Shown: piece by piece, positions 23,312 through 29,391 of the stretch
How the letters are laid out: each line of letters opens with the position of its first letter
Position numbering within the stretch: the stretch's first letter is position 1
Assembly (NCBI GenBank): GCA_028288765.1
Contig: JAQGHQ010000110.1
Span: forward strand, 1 to 33,477
Direction: 5' to 3'
Origin: Gemmataceae bacterium
GTDB taxonomy: Bacteria > Planctomycetota > Planctomycetia > Gemmatales > Gemmataceae
Length of the DNA stretch: 33,477 bases
The notes under the pieces: model-generated
What the model was told of the DNA's origin: nothing
Seen by the model: only the letters and a program-made list of their open reading frames with translations
Database searches by the model: none
Program-made: the position numbers and the translations under genes

Positions 23312-23413
23312 CCCAGGGCGTTGCCCTGGGCTATGTTGTCCCAGCCCTTCGGGCTGAAGATGTCTTTGCACCCTGAAGGGGTGCGACAGCATAGCCCAGG
23401 GCAACGCCCTGGG
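23312..23413. repeat. REP-like inverted pair (family 1, copy A)
   Basis: The 24-base segments 23312-23335 and 23390-23413 are exact reverse complements, each built on CCCAGGGC, GTT or AAC, GCCCTGGG plus CTATG. Between them are a CAGCCCTTCGGGCTG hairpin (23342-23356) and the diverged hairpin GCACCCTGAAGGGGTGC. The whole is an imperfect palindrome of two units, like the BIME arrangement of REP elements. The same units flank the Y1 transposase gene at 27926-28372. Confidence 0.8.
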
Positions 23414-23449
23414 TTTCCAGCCGCGCCCCGGGTATCCAGGGAGTTCCGG

Positions 23450-24712
23450 TCACGCCCCGGCCTTGGCCTTCTCGGCCGCGACCTCGGCCCGGAGGTCGTC
23501 GATCAGCGGCCAGAGCACGTCCACGGCGTCGTTGAACACGTCCCCGATCAGCACGTCGGTCACCCGGTCCTTCAGGTCCGGGTGCTTCTTCACGAACCGG
23601 CCGAAGCTGAACCCGTCGTAGAACTCGCACACCAGCCGCCGCATCCGCTCCATCCCGGCGACGAACTGCGGCTCCCAGGTGCGGAGCTGGGCGGCCGACG
23701 TGTCACCTTTCTTCAGGCCCTCGGCGATCGCGTCGGCGGCCATCGCGGCGGACGTCAGGGCGAGCAGCACCCCGGACGAGTAGAGCGGGTCGAGGAACCC
23801 GAACGCGTCGCCGACGAGCACCCACCCGTCGCCGCCCACCTGCGTCGCGCGGTACGAGTACTCCTTCTGCGCCCGGAAGATGTCGCACCGGGTGGCGTTC
23901 GCGATCCGCGGCTGGAGCCCCGGGGCCCGGGCCACCTCCTCGAAGTAGATCGTTTCGAGGTCCTTCGTCTGCCGGTCGAGGAACAGGTACTCGTACCCGG
24001 CCACCACCCCGACGCTCACGATGTCGTCGTGCAGCGGGATGTACCAGAACCACCCCTTCTTCCCCTCGGTCTGGATGACGATGGTGGCCCCGGCGTCGCG
24101 GCCCGCGTCGCGGTACGCGCCCTTCCAGTAGGTCCAGACGGCGGCCTTCTTCAGCTGCGGGTCCCACTCGCGGAGGCCGAGCCGGTCCATCAGCATCGAG
24201 CTCTGCCCGCTCGCGTCGACCACCACCTTCGCCCGCACTTCTTTCTCGGGCTCGCCTTCCACCTTCACCCGCACCCCGACCGCCCGGCTCCCTTCGAACA
24301 ACACCTCGATGACCCGGGCCCCCTCGCACACCCGGACGCCGTGCTCCTTGGCGTTGGTCAGGTTGAGGTGGTCGAACTCGCTCCGCCGGACCTGCCACGT
24401 CTGCGACGCCTCGTGCGGCCGGTGGTCGACGAAATAGAACGGTTCGGAGAGCTTCCCCCGCTGGTTCACGAACTGGACGCTGTACTTCTTGGTGAAGTGG
24501 CTGTCCTTCAGCTTGTCGAGCATCCCGGTCCGCTTGAGCACCCAGTACGTCTGCGGGATCAGCGACTCGCCGATGTGGAACCGGGGAAAGTGCTCCCGCT
24601 CGTACAGGTCGACGGCGTAGCCCTGCTGCGCGAGCAGGGTGGCGGCGGTGGACCCGGCCGGGCCGCCCCCGATCACGATGACGTCGGGCTCGCGGCGGGT
24701 GGGATCGGACAT
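23450..24712 (-). CDS. Flavin-dependent halogenase-like oxidoreductase
   Basis: This 420-residue FAD protein starts at ATG 24712. The dinucleotide-binding motif is GGGPAGS (15-21). The WxWxIP halogenase motif is present as WFWYIP (221-226), and the second halogenase motif Fx2Px2SxG as FLDPLYSSG (306-314). The GESLIPQT segment (48-55) resembles halogenases that act on carrier-bound or free aromatic or pyrrole-type substrates. These motifs separate halogenases from related monooxygenases and geranylgeranyl reductases. Substrate and activity are unknown, and no biosynthetic neighbours or flavin reductase are visible. It is co-directional with and 83 bases downstream of the MarR gene, so it is probably the target of that regulator. 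Confidence 0.8.
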   Translation of the reverse strand: MSDPTRREPDVIVIGGGPAGSTAATLLAQQGYAVDLYEREHFPRFHIGESLIPQTYWVLKRTGMLDKLKDSHFTKKYSVQFVNQRGKLSEPFYFVDHRPHEASQTWQVRRSEFDHLNLTNAKEHGVRVCEGARVIEVLFEGSRAVGVRVKVEGEPEKEVRAKVVVDASGQSSMLMDRLGLREWDPQLKKAAVWTYWKGAYRDAGRDAGATIVIQTEGKKGWFWYIPLHDDIVSVGVVAGYEYLFLDRQTKDLETIYFEEVARAPGLQPRIANATRCDIFRAQKEYSYRATQVGGDGWVLVGDAFGFLDPLYSSGVLLALTSAAMAADAIAEGLKKGDTSAAQLRTWEPQFVAGMERMRRLVCEFYDGFSFGRFVKKHPDLKDRVTDVLIGDVFNDAVDVLWPLIDDLRAEVAAEKAKAGA

Positions 24713-24734
24713 GAGAGGGCTCCGCATCGTGTAG

Positions 24735-24784
24735 GGTGGGTCGAGTCTTCGAGGCCCACCGTTCTCGCGAATAACACCGGTGGG
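24735..24784. repeat. GGTGGG/CCCACC palindromic repeat between marR and halogenase gene
   Basis: GGTGGGTCGA (24735-24744) can pair with TCGAGGCCCACC (24749-24760), and a further CCGGTGGGCTACG follows at 24778. It resembles common short palindromic repeats. Because it lies between co-directional genes, it could also act as a processing or attenuation hairpin. Function is not established. Confidence 0.4.
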
Positions 24785-24795
24785 CTACGAAAGGG

Positions 24796-25287
24796 TCACC
24801 GCCACATGCTCCCGTCGGGCTCGTGCGGGGCGCGTGCGGCCTTGAGCAGGGCGGTCAACTTCTCCAGGTCGGCCGGCGGCAGGTGCCCGAGCTGGCGGGC
24901 GTGGCACGCGCGGAGCGGACCGGCGATGTCGTCGAGCAGGGCGAGCCCGGCGTCGGTGATCCCGACGAGCACGCTCCGCCGGTCGCCGGCATTTCGGGTC
25001 CGGGCGATCAGCCCGCGGTGCTCCAGCTTGTCGATCATCCGGGTGATGTCCGGCGCGCGCGAAACGAGTCGCTCGGCCAGGGCCAGGGTCGGGAGCGGGT
25101 CGGGGTGTTCGGCCCGGAGCAGGCGGAGCGCGTTGTACTGCTGCGGGGTGAGGTCGAACCCGGCGAAGAGATCGTCTTCAAGGGCCCGGAGACGATCGTA
25201 GGTCCGCCACAGGCTCAGGAACGCTTCCTGTTCCGGGGAGTCGAACCGGCGGGCGGGGCTCCGCTTTTCCGGGGTCGGGGTCATCAT
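24796..25287 (-). CDS. MarR family transcriptional regulator
   Basis: This 163-residue winged-helix regulator has FDSPEQEAFLSLWRTYDRLR as a leading dimerisation helix, FDLTPQQYNALRLLRAEHPD, the recognition region LALAERLVSRAPDITRMIDK, the wing with RTRNAGDRRSVLVGITDAG, and C-terminal dimer helices. It binds palindromic DNA and usually represses genes until a small phenolic or oxidative ligand is bound. ATG 25287 or 25284 may start it; AGGAG lies immediately ahead. A perfect palindromic operator and promoter sit directly upstream, indicating autoregulation. The halogenase gene follows on the same strand. Confidence 0.9.
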   Translation of the reverse strand: MMTPTPEKRSPARRFDSPEQEAFLSLWRTYDRLRALEDDLFAGFDLTPQQYNALRLLRAEHPDPLPTLALAERLVSRAPDITRMIDKLEHRGLIARTRNAGDRRSVLVGITDAGLALLDDIAGPLRACHARQLGHLPPADLEKLTALLKAARAPHEPDGSMWR

Positions 25288-25293
25288 GCTCCT

Positions 25294-25322
25294 ATTTTAA
25301 TCGGCCAGACGATAGTTGTCCA
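25294..25322 (-). promoter_or_regulatory. marR promoter
   Basis: On the minus strand TGGACA (25322-25317; one mismatch from TTGACA) and TAAAAT (25299-25294) are separated by 17 bases, ahead of ATG 25287. The operator palindrome covers the -35 and part of the spacer, so repressor binding would block polymerase. Confidence 0.6.
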
Positions 25323-25335
25323 GACAACTATCGTC
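25308..25335. promoter_or_regulatory. MarR operator palindrome (13-2-13)
   Basis: GACGATAGTTGTC (25308-25320), CA, GACAACTATCGTC (25323-25335) is a perfect inverted repeat. The inner TAGTTG and CAACTA half sites are like many MarR family operators. It overlaps the -35 of the marR promoter, which supports autorepression and joint control of marR and the halogenase gene. Confidence 0.8.
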
Positions 25336-25345
25336 GGTTTTTTTT

Positions 25346-25383
25346 CCCTGGGAGCGCGGCCGTCTCGGCCGCACTTCCAGGGA
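25346..25383. repeat. Second copy of the GCGGCCG-TCT-CGGCCGC repeat
   Basis: Positions 25346-25372 are identical to the 27-base arm at 6073-6099. The copy is followed by ACTT and CCAGGG, and the flanks are T8 on one side and A-rich on the other, forming an outer inverted repeat with CCCTGG/CCAGGG. It may act as a two-way terminator between the MarR unit and the Met/Cys-rich gene. Confidence 0.75.
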
Positions 25384-25418
25384 AAAAAACCGCGGGCCGG
25401 GAAAAACCCCGGCCCGCG
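25383..25418 (-). terminator. Terminator of the Met/Cys-rich protein gene
   Basis: CGCGGGCCGGG (25391-25401) and CCCGGCCCGCG (25408-25418) form an 11-bp stem. On the minus strand this is followed by a run of seven T (opposite A at 25383-25389), a textbook Rho-independent terminator just after the gene ending at 25445. Confidence 0.9.
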
Positions 25419-25444
25419 ACAGAAATCAGGTGAAGTGGATCAGA

Positions 25445-25915
25445 TCAGGGGGTGCTGCAGCAGACGGGGGTGCCGCCCATCATCATGCAGCAGGTACAGC
25501 CGGCCTTCATGCACGCGGTCAGGCAGTCGCAGCAGCCCTGGATCATGGCTTCACAGTTCTTGTCGCCGCTGGTGCAGGTCAGGACGCACCCGTCCTTGGT
25601 CATCTCGCACTTGCACATGCCCATCGTCATGTTGCAGCAGCACACCATCATCCCGTTCATCATACAATAGAACGAGCACATCCCCCCGGCCATCATGGTG
25701 CAGAGGTTCTGCATCATGGCGCAGGCGGTCGGGTCGGGACAGGTGCAGGTCACCTTCATCCCGTGGGTCACCTTCTCCATCTTCATCGTGCAGCGCGGGA
25801 CCATCACCATGTTCGGGGCCATCGGGGCGCTGGTCCCGGGCATCATCGCCCCGGGGCCCATTCCCATCCCGGTCATCCCGCTGGTCGGCCGCTCCATCAT
25901 CATCGTGCCGGTCAT
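25445..25915 (-). CDS. Met/Cys-rich small protein, probable metal binder
   Basis: This 156-residue protein starts at ATG 25915, with GGAGGG about 8 bases upstream. By my count it has 33 Met and 24 Cys, more than a third of all residues. The first 40 residues are Met-rich (MTGTMMMERPTSGMTGMGMG). The rest is packed with Cys motifs: CTC, CCC, CKC, CCDC and CTCC, plus CxxxC-type spacings such as CDCLTAC. There is no signal peptide, so it is probably cytosolic. Met-rich plus Cys-rich composition is typical of Cu(I) or Ag(I) binding, or of metallothionein-like storage. It does not match the Csp four-helix storage proteins I know. The gene is monocistronic with a strong terminator. Function is inferred from composition only. 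Confidence 0.7.
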   Translation of the reverse strand: MTGTMMMERPTSGMTGMGMGPGAMMPGTSAPMAPNMVMVPRCTMKMEKVTHGMKVTCTCPDPTACAMMQNLCTMMAGGMCSFYCMMNGMMVCCCNMTMGMCKCEMTKDGCVLTCTSGDKNCEAMIQGCCDCLTACMKAGCTCCMMMGGTPVCCSTP

Positions 25916-26144
25916 CGCGATCCCTCCGTGAGGCAAATCCGGGGCGAACTGGCGAAAGAAACCCGATTGGGCTGGTTTCCCGGTCACCCCAAAGATCCAA
26001 GAAATCCGACCAAATTGAGAGAGAAGCTTGCCTTCCCATCAGGCGTCAGGTAAGATTTCTGACAGAGATCATGACTAAGTTGATGATCTTACTGTCGAGA
26101 ACTTCTCTGTCGTCGCTCGAAGAACGCGGTTCCGAGGTCGTCCC

Positions 26145-26381
26145 ATGTCCGAGCATCCTGAACACCGATTGCGGGAGCACTTGATCGCATCCGTTCCGGC
26201 GGTCCTGACCGCCACTCCGAGCATGGGGGCGTTTGTGCCCTGTCCATGTCCCGTGATCGCCGCGTTCGGACTCGCGCAGCAATCGTTCATCGCCGAGGTT
26301 TACCGGCTGGCCCGCGAAATGACCGAGGCGCAGCTACGGAAACCAGCCCGGCCGTTCCCCCCGGCGTTCTCCTTGAACTGA
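26145..26381 (+). CDS. Small CPCP-motif hypothetical protein
   Basis: This 78-residue frame starts at ATG 26145 (MSEHPEHRLREHLIASVPAV). It has a mid-hydrophobic segment ending in VPCPCPVIAAFGLAQQ, then a charged amphipathic helix (AEVYRLAREMTEAQLRKPAR) and the end PAFSLN. The regular helical pattern, Cys pair and protein-like composition argue for a real gene, but I cannot assign a family. It is divergent from the Met/Cys-rich gene, with about 230 bases between, so a shared regulatory region is possible. Metal involvement is speculation from the Cys pair and the neighbour. Confidence 0.55.
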   Translation: MSEHPEHRLREHLIASVPAVLTATPSMGAFVPCPCPVIAAFGLAQQSFIAEVYRLAREMTEAQLRKPARPFPPAFSLN

Positions 26382-26535
26382 TGAAACACCGGGTTTGATG
26401 ATGCGGGTCGTATCGGTTGTAAGGCCGATGCGGCCCGTTCTCGTTACAGCAAACAATACCCGAGATGATCGGCTCTGCCTACGCACAAAGTCAGAGTCGT
26501 TAACTGACTCTGTCAGCTTACCCATCGCCGTCGGA

Positions 26536-27450
26536 TTACTGAAGTACACCCGCCTCCGACACCAAAAACCCATATGCGGCAAGGACTAACACCGCGTGGT
26601 GGTGCCATCCGAGCCACGCCCGGCCCTCGAAGTGATCGAGGCCGAGCGTGCGTTTGAGCCTGTCGAAATGCCCGGTCGCGACCGCCGGCAGCTGGTCGGC
26701 GGGCCCCCATTCGGAAGCAACCGGGCCGGGTGAATGAGATCCGGCAGTCACGATCCCGGCCGAGCGGGAGGAGAGAAATTCGCGGAACGTCTCGCTGGTG
26801 AGGTATCCGTTATCGGCGGCAGTCGCCCCGGCGGACCACCCCTCGCGGATGAGTTCGTCCAGGAGGCCGGAGGCGATGTCCTGCTTGCTGACGTGCGCGC
26901 GGAACTCGGCCGGAACGGTCTTTTCCACGGCGTCCTGATTTTCCCGCAGCCAGTACCCCGGCAGGTACAGCCGGATGGCGAGCGGGATGTACCCGAACGG
27001 CCCGGCCCGACCGACCACGACCCCGACCTGGCAGTTCACCTTCCGCCCGATCGGCCGGGCGAACTGCCGCTGCGTGCCGACCGAATGCCGCCCCTTCTTC
27101 GGGATCACCCCGTCGTGAACGACCCACACCCCGGGGCCTTCGCGGGCCGCGTCCGGTAAGAGCTCGCGGTAACGGGCGAGGACCCGTCCCGGGTCCCAGG
27201 GACTGTGACTGACGAAATGCTGGAGGGCCTGGGCGAAGTTGGTGGTCCCGGGGTCGTCGGTCCGGACCTGGGCGGCGATGGCCTCGACGTTCTTCCGGTT
27301 CCCGTCGCCGAGTAGCCCCTGGAGGTAAAGCCGGAACCAGCGGGACTGGTCGGTCCGGGTGAAAATTCCTCCGAACCGGTCGGCGTAAGAGTCGAGCCGG
27401 CGGCGCCGGTCGTCATCGAGCGGGGGGAGTGAATCGAGGCTGGGGACCAT
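26536..27450 (-). CDS. IS701-type DDE transposase, probably internally deleted
   Basis: This 305-residue frame starts at ATG 27450 (MVPSLDSLPPLDDDRRRRLD). DDE features of the IS701 group are present: the first Asp in VWVVHDGVIPKKGRHSVGTQ, the second in GATAADNGYLTSETFREFL, and the Glu in LGLDHFEGRAWLGWHHHAVL. Intact relatives are near 400 residues, with about 110-150 residues between the second Asp and the Glu; here there are only about 60, so an internal deletion is likely and activity doubtful. The frame also continues upstream to 27540, but that part is not family-like. I could not find convincing terminal inverted repeats; a 7-bp hairpin lies downstream (26492-26512). Confidence 0.75.
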   Translation of the reverse strand: MVPSLDSLPPLDDDRRRRLDSYADRFGGIFTRTDQSRWFRLYLQGLLGDGNRKNVEAIAAQVRTDDPGTTNFAQALQHFVSHSPWDPGRVLARYRELLPDAAREGPGVWVVHDGVIPKKGRHSVGTQRQFARPIGRKVNCQVGVVVGRAGPFGYIPLAIRLYLPGYWLRENQDAVEKTVPAEFRAHVSKQDIASGLLDELIREGWSAGATAADNGYLTSETFREFLSSRSAGIVTAGSHSPGPVASEWGPADQLPAVATGHFDRLKRTLGLDHFEGRAWLGWHHHAVLVLAAYGFLVSEAGVLQ

Positions 27451-27522
27451 CGCCGACCCGCCAATCCACGGGGGCGCGGGAGGAGGATCGACCCCAGATA
27501 GCAGTGCAGAACCGGACTTATT

Positions 27523-27541
27523 GATGACAATCATTGTCATC
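27523..27541. promoter_or_regulatory. Perfect 9-1-9 palindrome, operator-like
   Basis: GATGACAATCATTGTCATC is a perfect palindrome with a single central base. At 19 bases it has the size and pattern of a metalloregulator-type box (compare the Fur consensus GATAATGATAATCATTATC), but only about 12 of 19 positions agree. It lies upstream of the IS701-type frame, possibly a leftover of the region the element entered. Function is unknown. Confidence 0.35.
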
Positions 27542-27680
27542 TTAGTAGTATTGCCGTAGAGATAGGCCTTTTCAACCGCAATCCCGGGCCTGGCGCGTTC
27601 GGTGGTCCCGCTTTGTCAGGTCGCAGCCCGGCGGTTCAAGAGATGTTCGAACCGATAGAGATGGTCGGGAGGGATGTGCG

Positions 27681-27866
27681 TTTTCAGCCCGGAGGGCTGG
27701 AACAGGATAGCCCAGGGCACCGCCCTGGGCGGGCTACCGAGCCCGAGTCGCAACGCCCTTTTCAAGGCCGAAAAAGAGCCCGAGCCACACCGCCCTTTTC
27801 GAGCAACGCCAGCCCACCCAGGGCGGTGCCCTGGGCTATCCTGTCCCAGCCCTTCAGGCTGAAGAC
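27681..27866. repeat. REP-like inverted pair (family 1, copy B)
   Basis: The left unit 27681-27729 (TTTTCAGCCCGGAGGGCTGG, ACAGGATAG, then a CCCAGGGC/GCCCTGGG hairpin) and the right unit 27817-27866 are near-perfect reverse complements. Both share the hairpins and the CTAT link of copy A at 23312-23413. The 87-base interior has no gene. The pair lies just downstream of the Y1 transposase gene. Confidence 0.8.
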
Positions 27867-27925
27867 CGCCCCGCAACATCCCGGGAATTTCGACAGGGCA
27901 CCTGGCGCCAATCAGGTCGTCAGGT

Positions 27926-28372
27926 TCAATCCCACACGTACCGATCATCCCACTGGATCCCGTGCTTTCGAAGGAGCTCGCGGAACTCCTCCTGGAACGT
28001 CCGCGCCGTGTGGTGCTTCTCCTGGTCGGCGATGTAGGCCGCTACCTGCGCTTCGTTCGATGGGCTGACCGAGAACACTCCGTACCCGTTCTGCCAGAAG
28101 AAGCTCGGGTGGACGTTTTCCTTGGCCCACTTCGATGACCCCTTCTTCACCTCCTCGACCGCCTTGCACAACGGCAATGTCTTGGCCAGTGCGAACAGCA
28201 GATGGACGTGATCCGCGACCCCGCCGACCGCGATCGCCTGGCAGTCGAGCTCGTTCAGTATTCCTGCCAGATATGCGAACAGGCGGTCACGCACCGTGGG
28301 GGCGATGAATGGCTCCCGATTTTTGGTACTGAACACCAGATGGACCAGAACCCGGGCGAAGGATTGCGGCAT
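27926..28372 (-). CDS. REP-associated tyrosine (Y1, HUH) transposase
   Basis: From ATG 28372 (MPQSFARVLVHLVFSTKNRE) this 148-residue protein is a Y1 transposase of the IS200/REP-associated type. The HUH motif is DHVHLLF (His55 and His57), the catalytic Tyr is Tyr113 in QVAAYIADQEKHH, and the segment WQNGYGVFSVS is typical of the group. Such proteins act as single-strand DNA nucleases that cut at palindrome feet and are thought to spread REP elements. There is no second IS200/IS605 gene and no clear IS ends. REP-like units of the same family lie on both sides (27681-27866 and 28389-28470), supporting a RAYT. The frame open above 28372 does not look like protein. Confidence 0.88.
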   Translation of the reverse strand: MPQSFARVLVHLVFSTKNREPFIAPTVRDRLFAYLAGILNELDCQAIAVGGVADHVHLLFALAKTLPLCKAVEEVKKGSSKWAKENVHPSFFWQNGYGVFSVSPSNEAQVAAYIADQEKHHTARTFQEEFRELLRKHGIQWDDRYVWD

Positions 28373-28388
28373 GGTGTCGTGCTCGTGT

Positions 28389-28470
28389 CCCAGCCCTTCG
28401 GTCCGGGCTGGATCGGGCGTGGTCGGGGCGCACCCGCGGTCTGGGTTTTCAGCCCTCCGGGCTGAAGACC
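28389..28470. repeat. REP-like hairpins (family 1, copy C)
   Basis: CCCAGCCCTTCGGTCCGGGCTGG (given here as hairpin at 28389-28411) and TTTTCAGCCCTCCGGGCTGAAG (28447-28468) are the CAGCCC/GGGCTG hairpin units of family 1 in facing or spaced order. They sit immediately upstream of the Y1 transposase start, mirroring copy B downstream. The CCCAGGGC hairpin is degenerate here. Confidence 0.65.
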
Positions 28471-28554
28471 GGGGCCTGCTGTCCGCGAGCAGGATCATCA
28501 CCGACCCTGCTCGCACTCATCCTTCCCATCTCGGCCGCCACACCAGCTGTTCCG

Positions 28555-29262
28555 TCACTTCTTCAGCTTGGTCATGTCGATCACGGTGCCGTCCGCCGGC
28601 ATGATCAGCTTCTTGAGCTCCGTCTCGTCCGCGTCCTTCTTGCACCGGATCACCGACCCGTCCGCCAGCCCGACGTGGAAGTCCCCGTCGAACAACCCGC
28701 CGAGCTTCGGGAGGGCCTTCTTCTCGTCGAACGCGAGGTCCGCCGGCTTGGTCCAGATCACCGGCTCGCCGGCCTCGAACACCAGCCCGGTATTCGACGT
28801 CCCGTCCGGGAACGAGGCCGGAATCCGCGGCTGGGCCTTCGGGCCGAACACCGCTTTCTCCCCGGCGAACACCTGATAGAACGTTTCCCCCTCCTTCCCC
28901 TTCACCCGGACCGGGGCGTACACCTTCGGCAGCTTCGCGATCAGCTTCTTGTTGGTCTCGCTGTCCCACGGCTCGTCGAGCTTGAACTGCTTGTACAGCT
29001 CGACCTCCTCGATATACGGGAGGATCGCCACCCGCCAGCTCAGCAGAGCCGTCCCGTCCTTCGACCGAAAGTCGGTCGGGATCGGACCGCCGTATGTGTC
29101 TGCGAAGTTGTGGAACGCCAGGACGATCTGCTTCAGGTTGTTCTGAGACCGGACCAGCTCCGCTCTCGTGGGCGGGGCCAGTTTCTCCTCCGCCCGCAGA
29201 ACCGGCGACACGACCGCCGCGGCCGCGACCGCCACCCCCACTCCCATGAACACTGTTCGCAT
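28555..29262 (-). CDS. Secreted DUF1559 protein without prepilin helix
   Basis: This 235-residue protein starts at ATG 29262. A signal peptide (RTVFMGVGVAVAAAAVVSPV) replaces the prepilin helix. The DUF1559 core is RSQNNLKQIVLAFHNFADTY, LLSWRVAILPYIEEVELYKQ, FKLDEPWDSETNKKLIAKLP, SFPDGTSNTGLVFEAGEPV and DFHVGLADGSVIRC. The whole of this core resembles the C-terminal half of the zinc-ribbon fusion at 31012-32223 (shared LSWRVA, LDEPWDS, NKKLI, DGTSNT, EAGEPV, WTKP). It is probably periplasmic or cell-surface; function unknown. It overlaps no neighbour and is separated from the PQQ-propeller gene by a hairpin. Confidence 0.9.
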   Translation of the reverse strand: MRTVFMGVGVAVAAAAVVSPVLRAEEKLAPPTRAELVRSQNNLKQIVLAFHNFADTYGGPIPTDFRSKDGTALLSWRVAILPYIEEVELYKQFKLDEPWDSETNKKLIAKLPKVYAPVRVKGKEGETFYQVFAGEKAVFGPKAQPRIPASFPDGTSNTGLVFEAGEPVIWTKPADLAFDEKKALPKLGGLFDGDFHVGLADGSVIRCKKDADETELKKLIMPADGTVIDMTKLKK

Positions 29263-29361
29263 GGCACACCTCCGGAGAGAAACCCGCCCGGCAAAAGTCG
29301 GGCGGACTAGGAGAGACGCTTTCCGGCCCCCGGCATTACGAGAGACGATGCGCCCGGACTT

Positions 29362-29387
29362 CCGGACCGGTTAGAAGTCCGGTCCGG
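29362..29387 (-). terminator. Hairpin downstream of the PQQ-propeller gene
   Basis: CCGGACCGG (29362-29370) and CCGGTCCGG (29379-29387) can form a 9-bp stem with an 8-base loop just after the propeller gene stop. No clear T-tract follows on the minus strand, so intrinsic termination is uncertain. Confidence 0.4.
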
Positions 29388-29391
29388 CGTT

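Noticed and set aside
23294..25201. Long plus-strand open frame opposite the halogenase and MarR genes
   Set aside because: Shadow of two well-supported minus-strand genes; no recognisable protein features.
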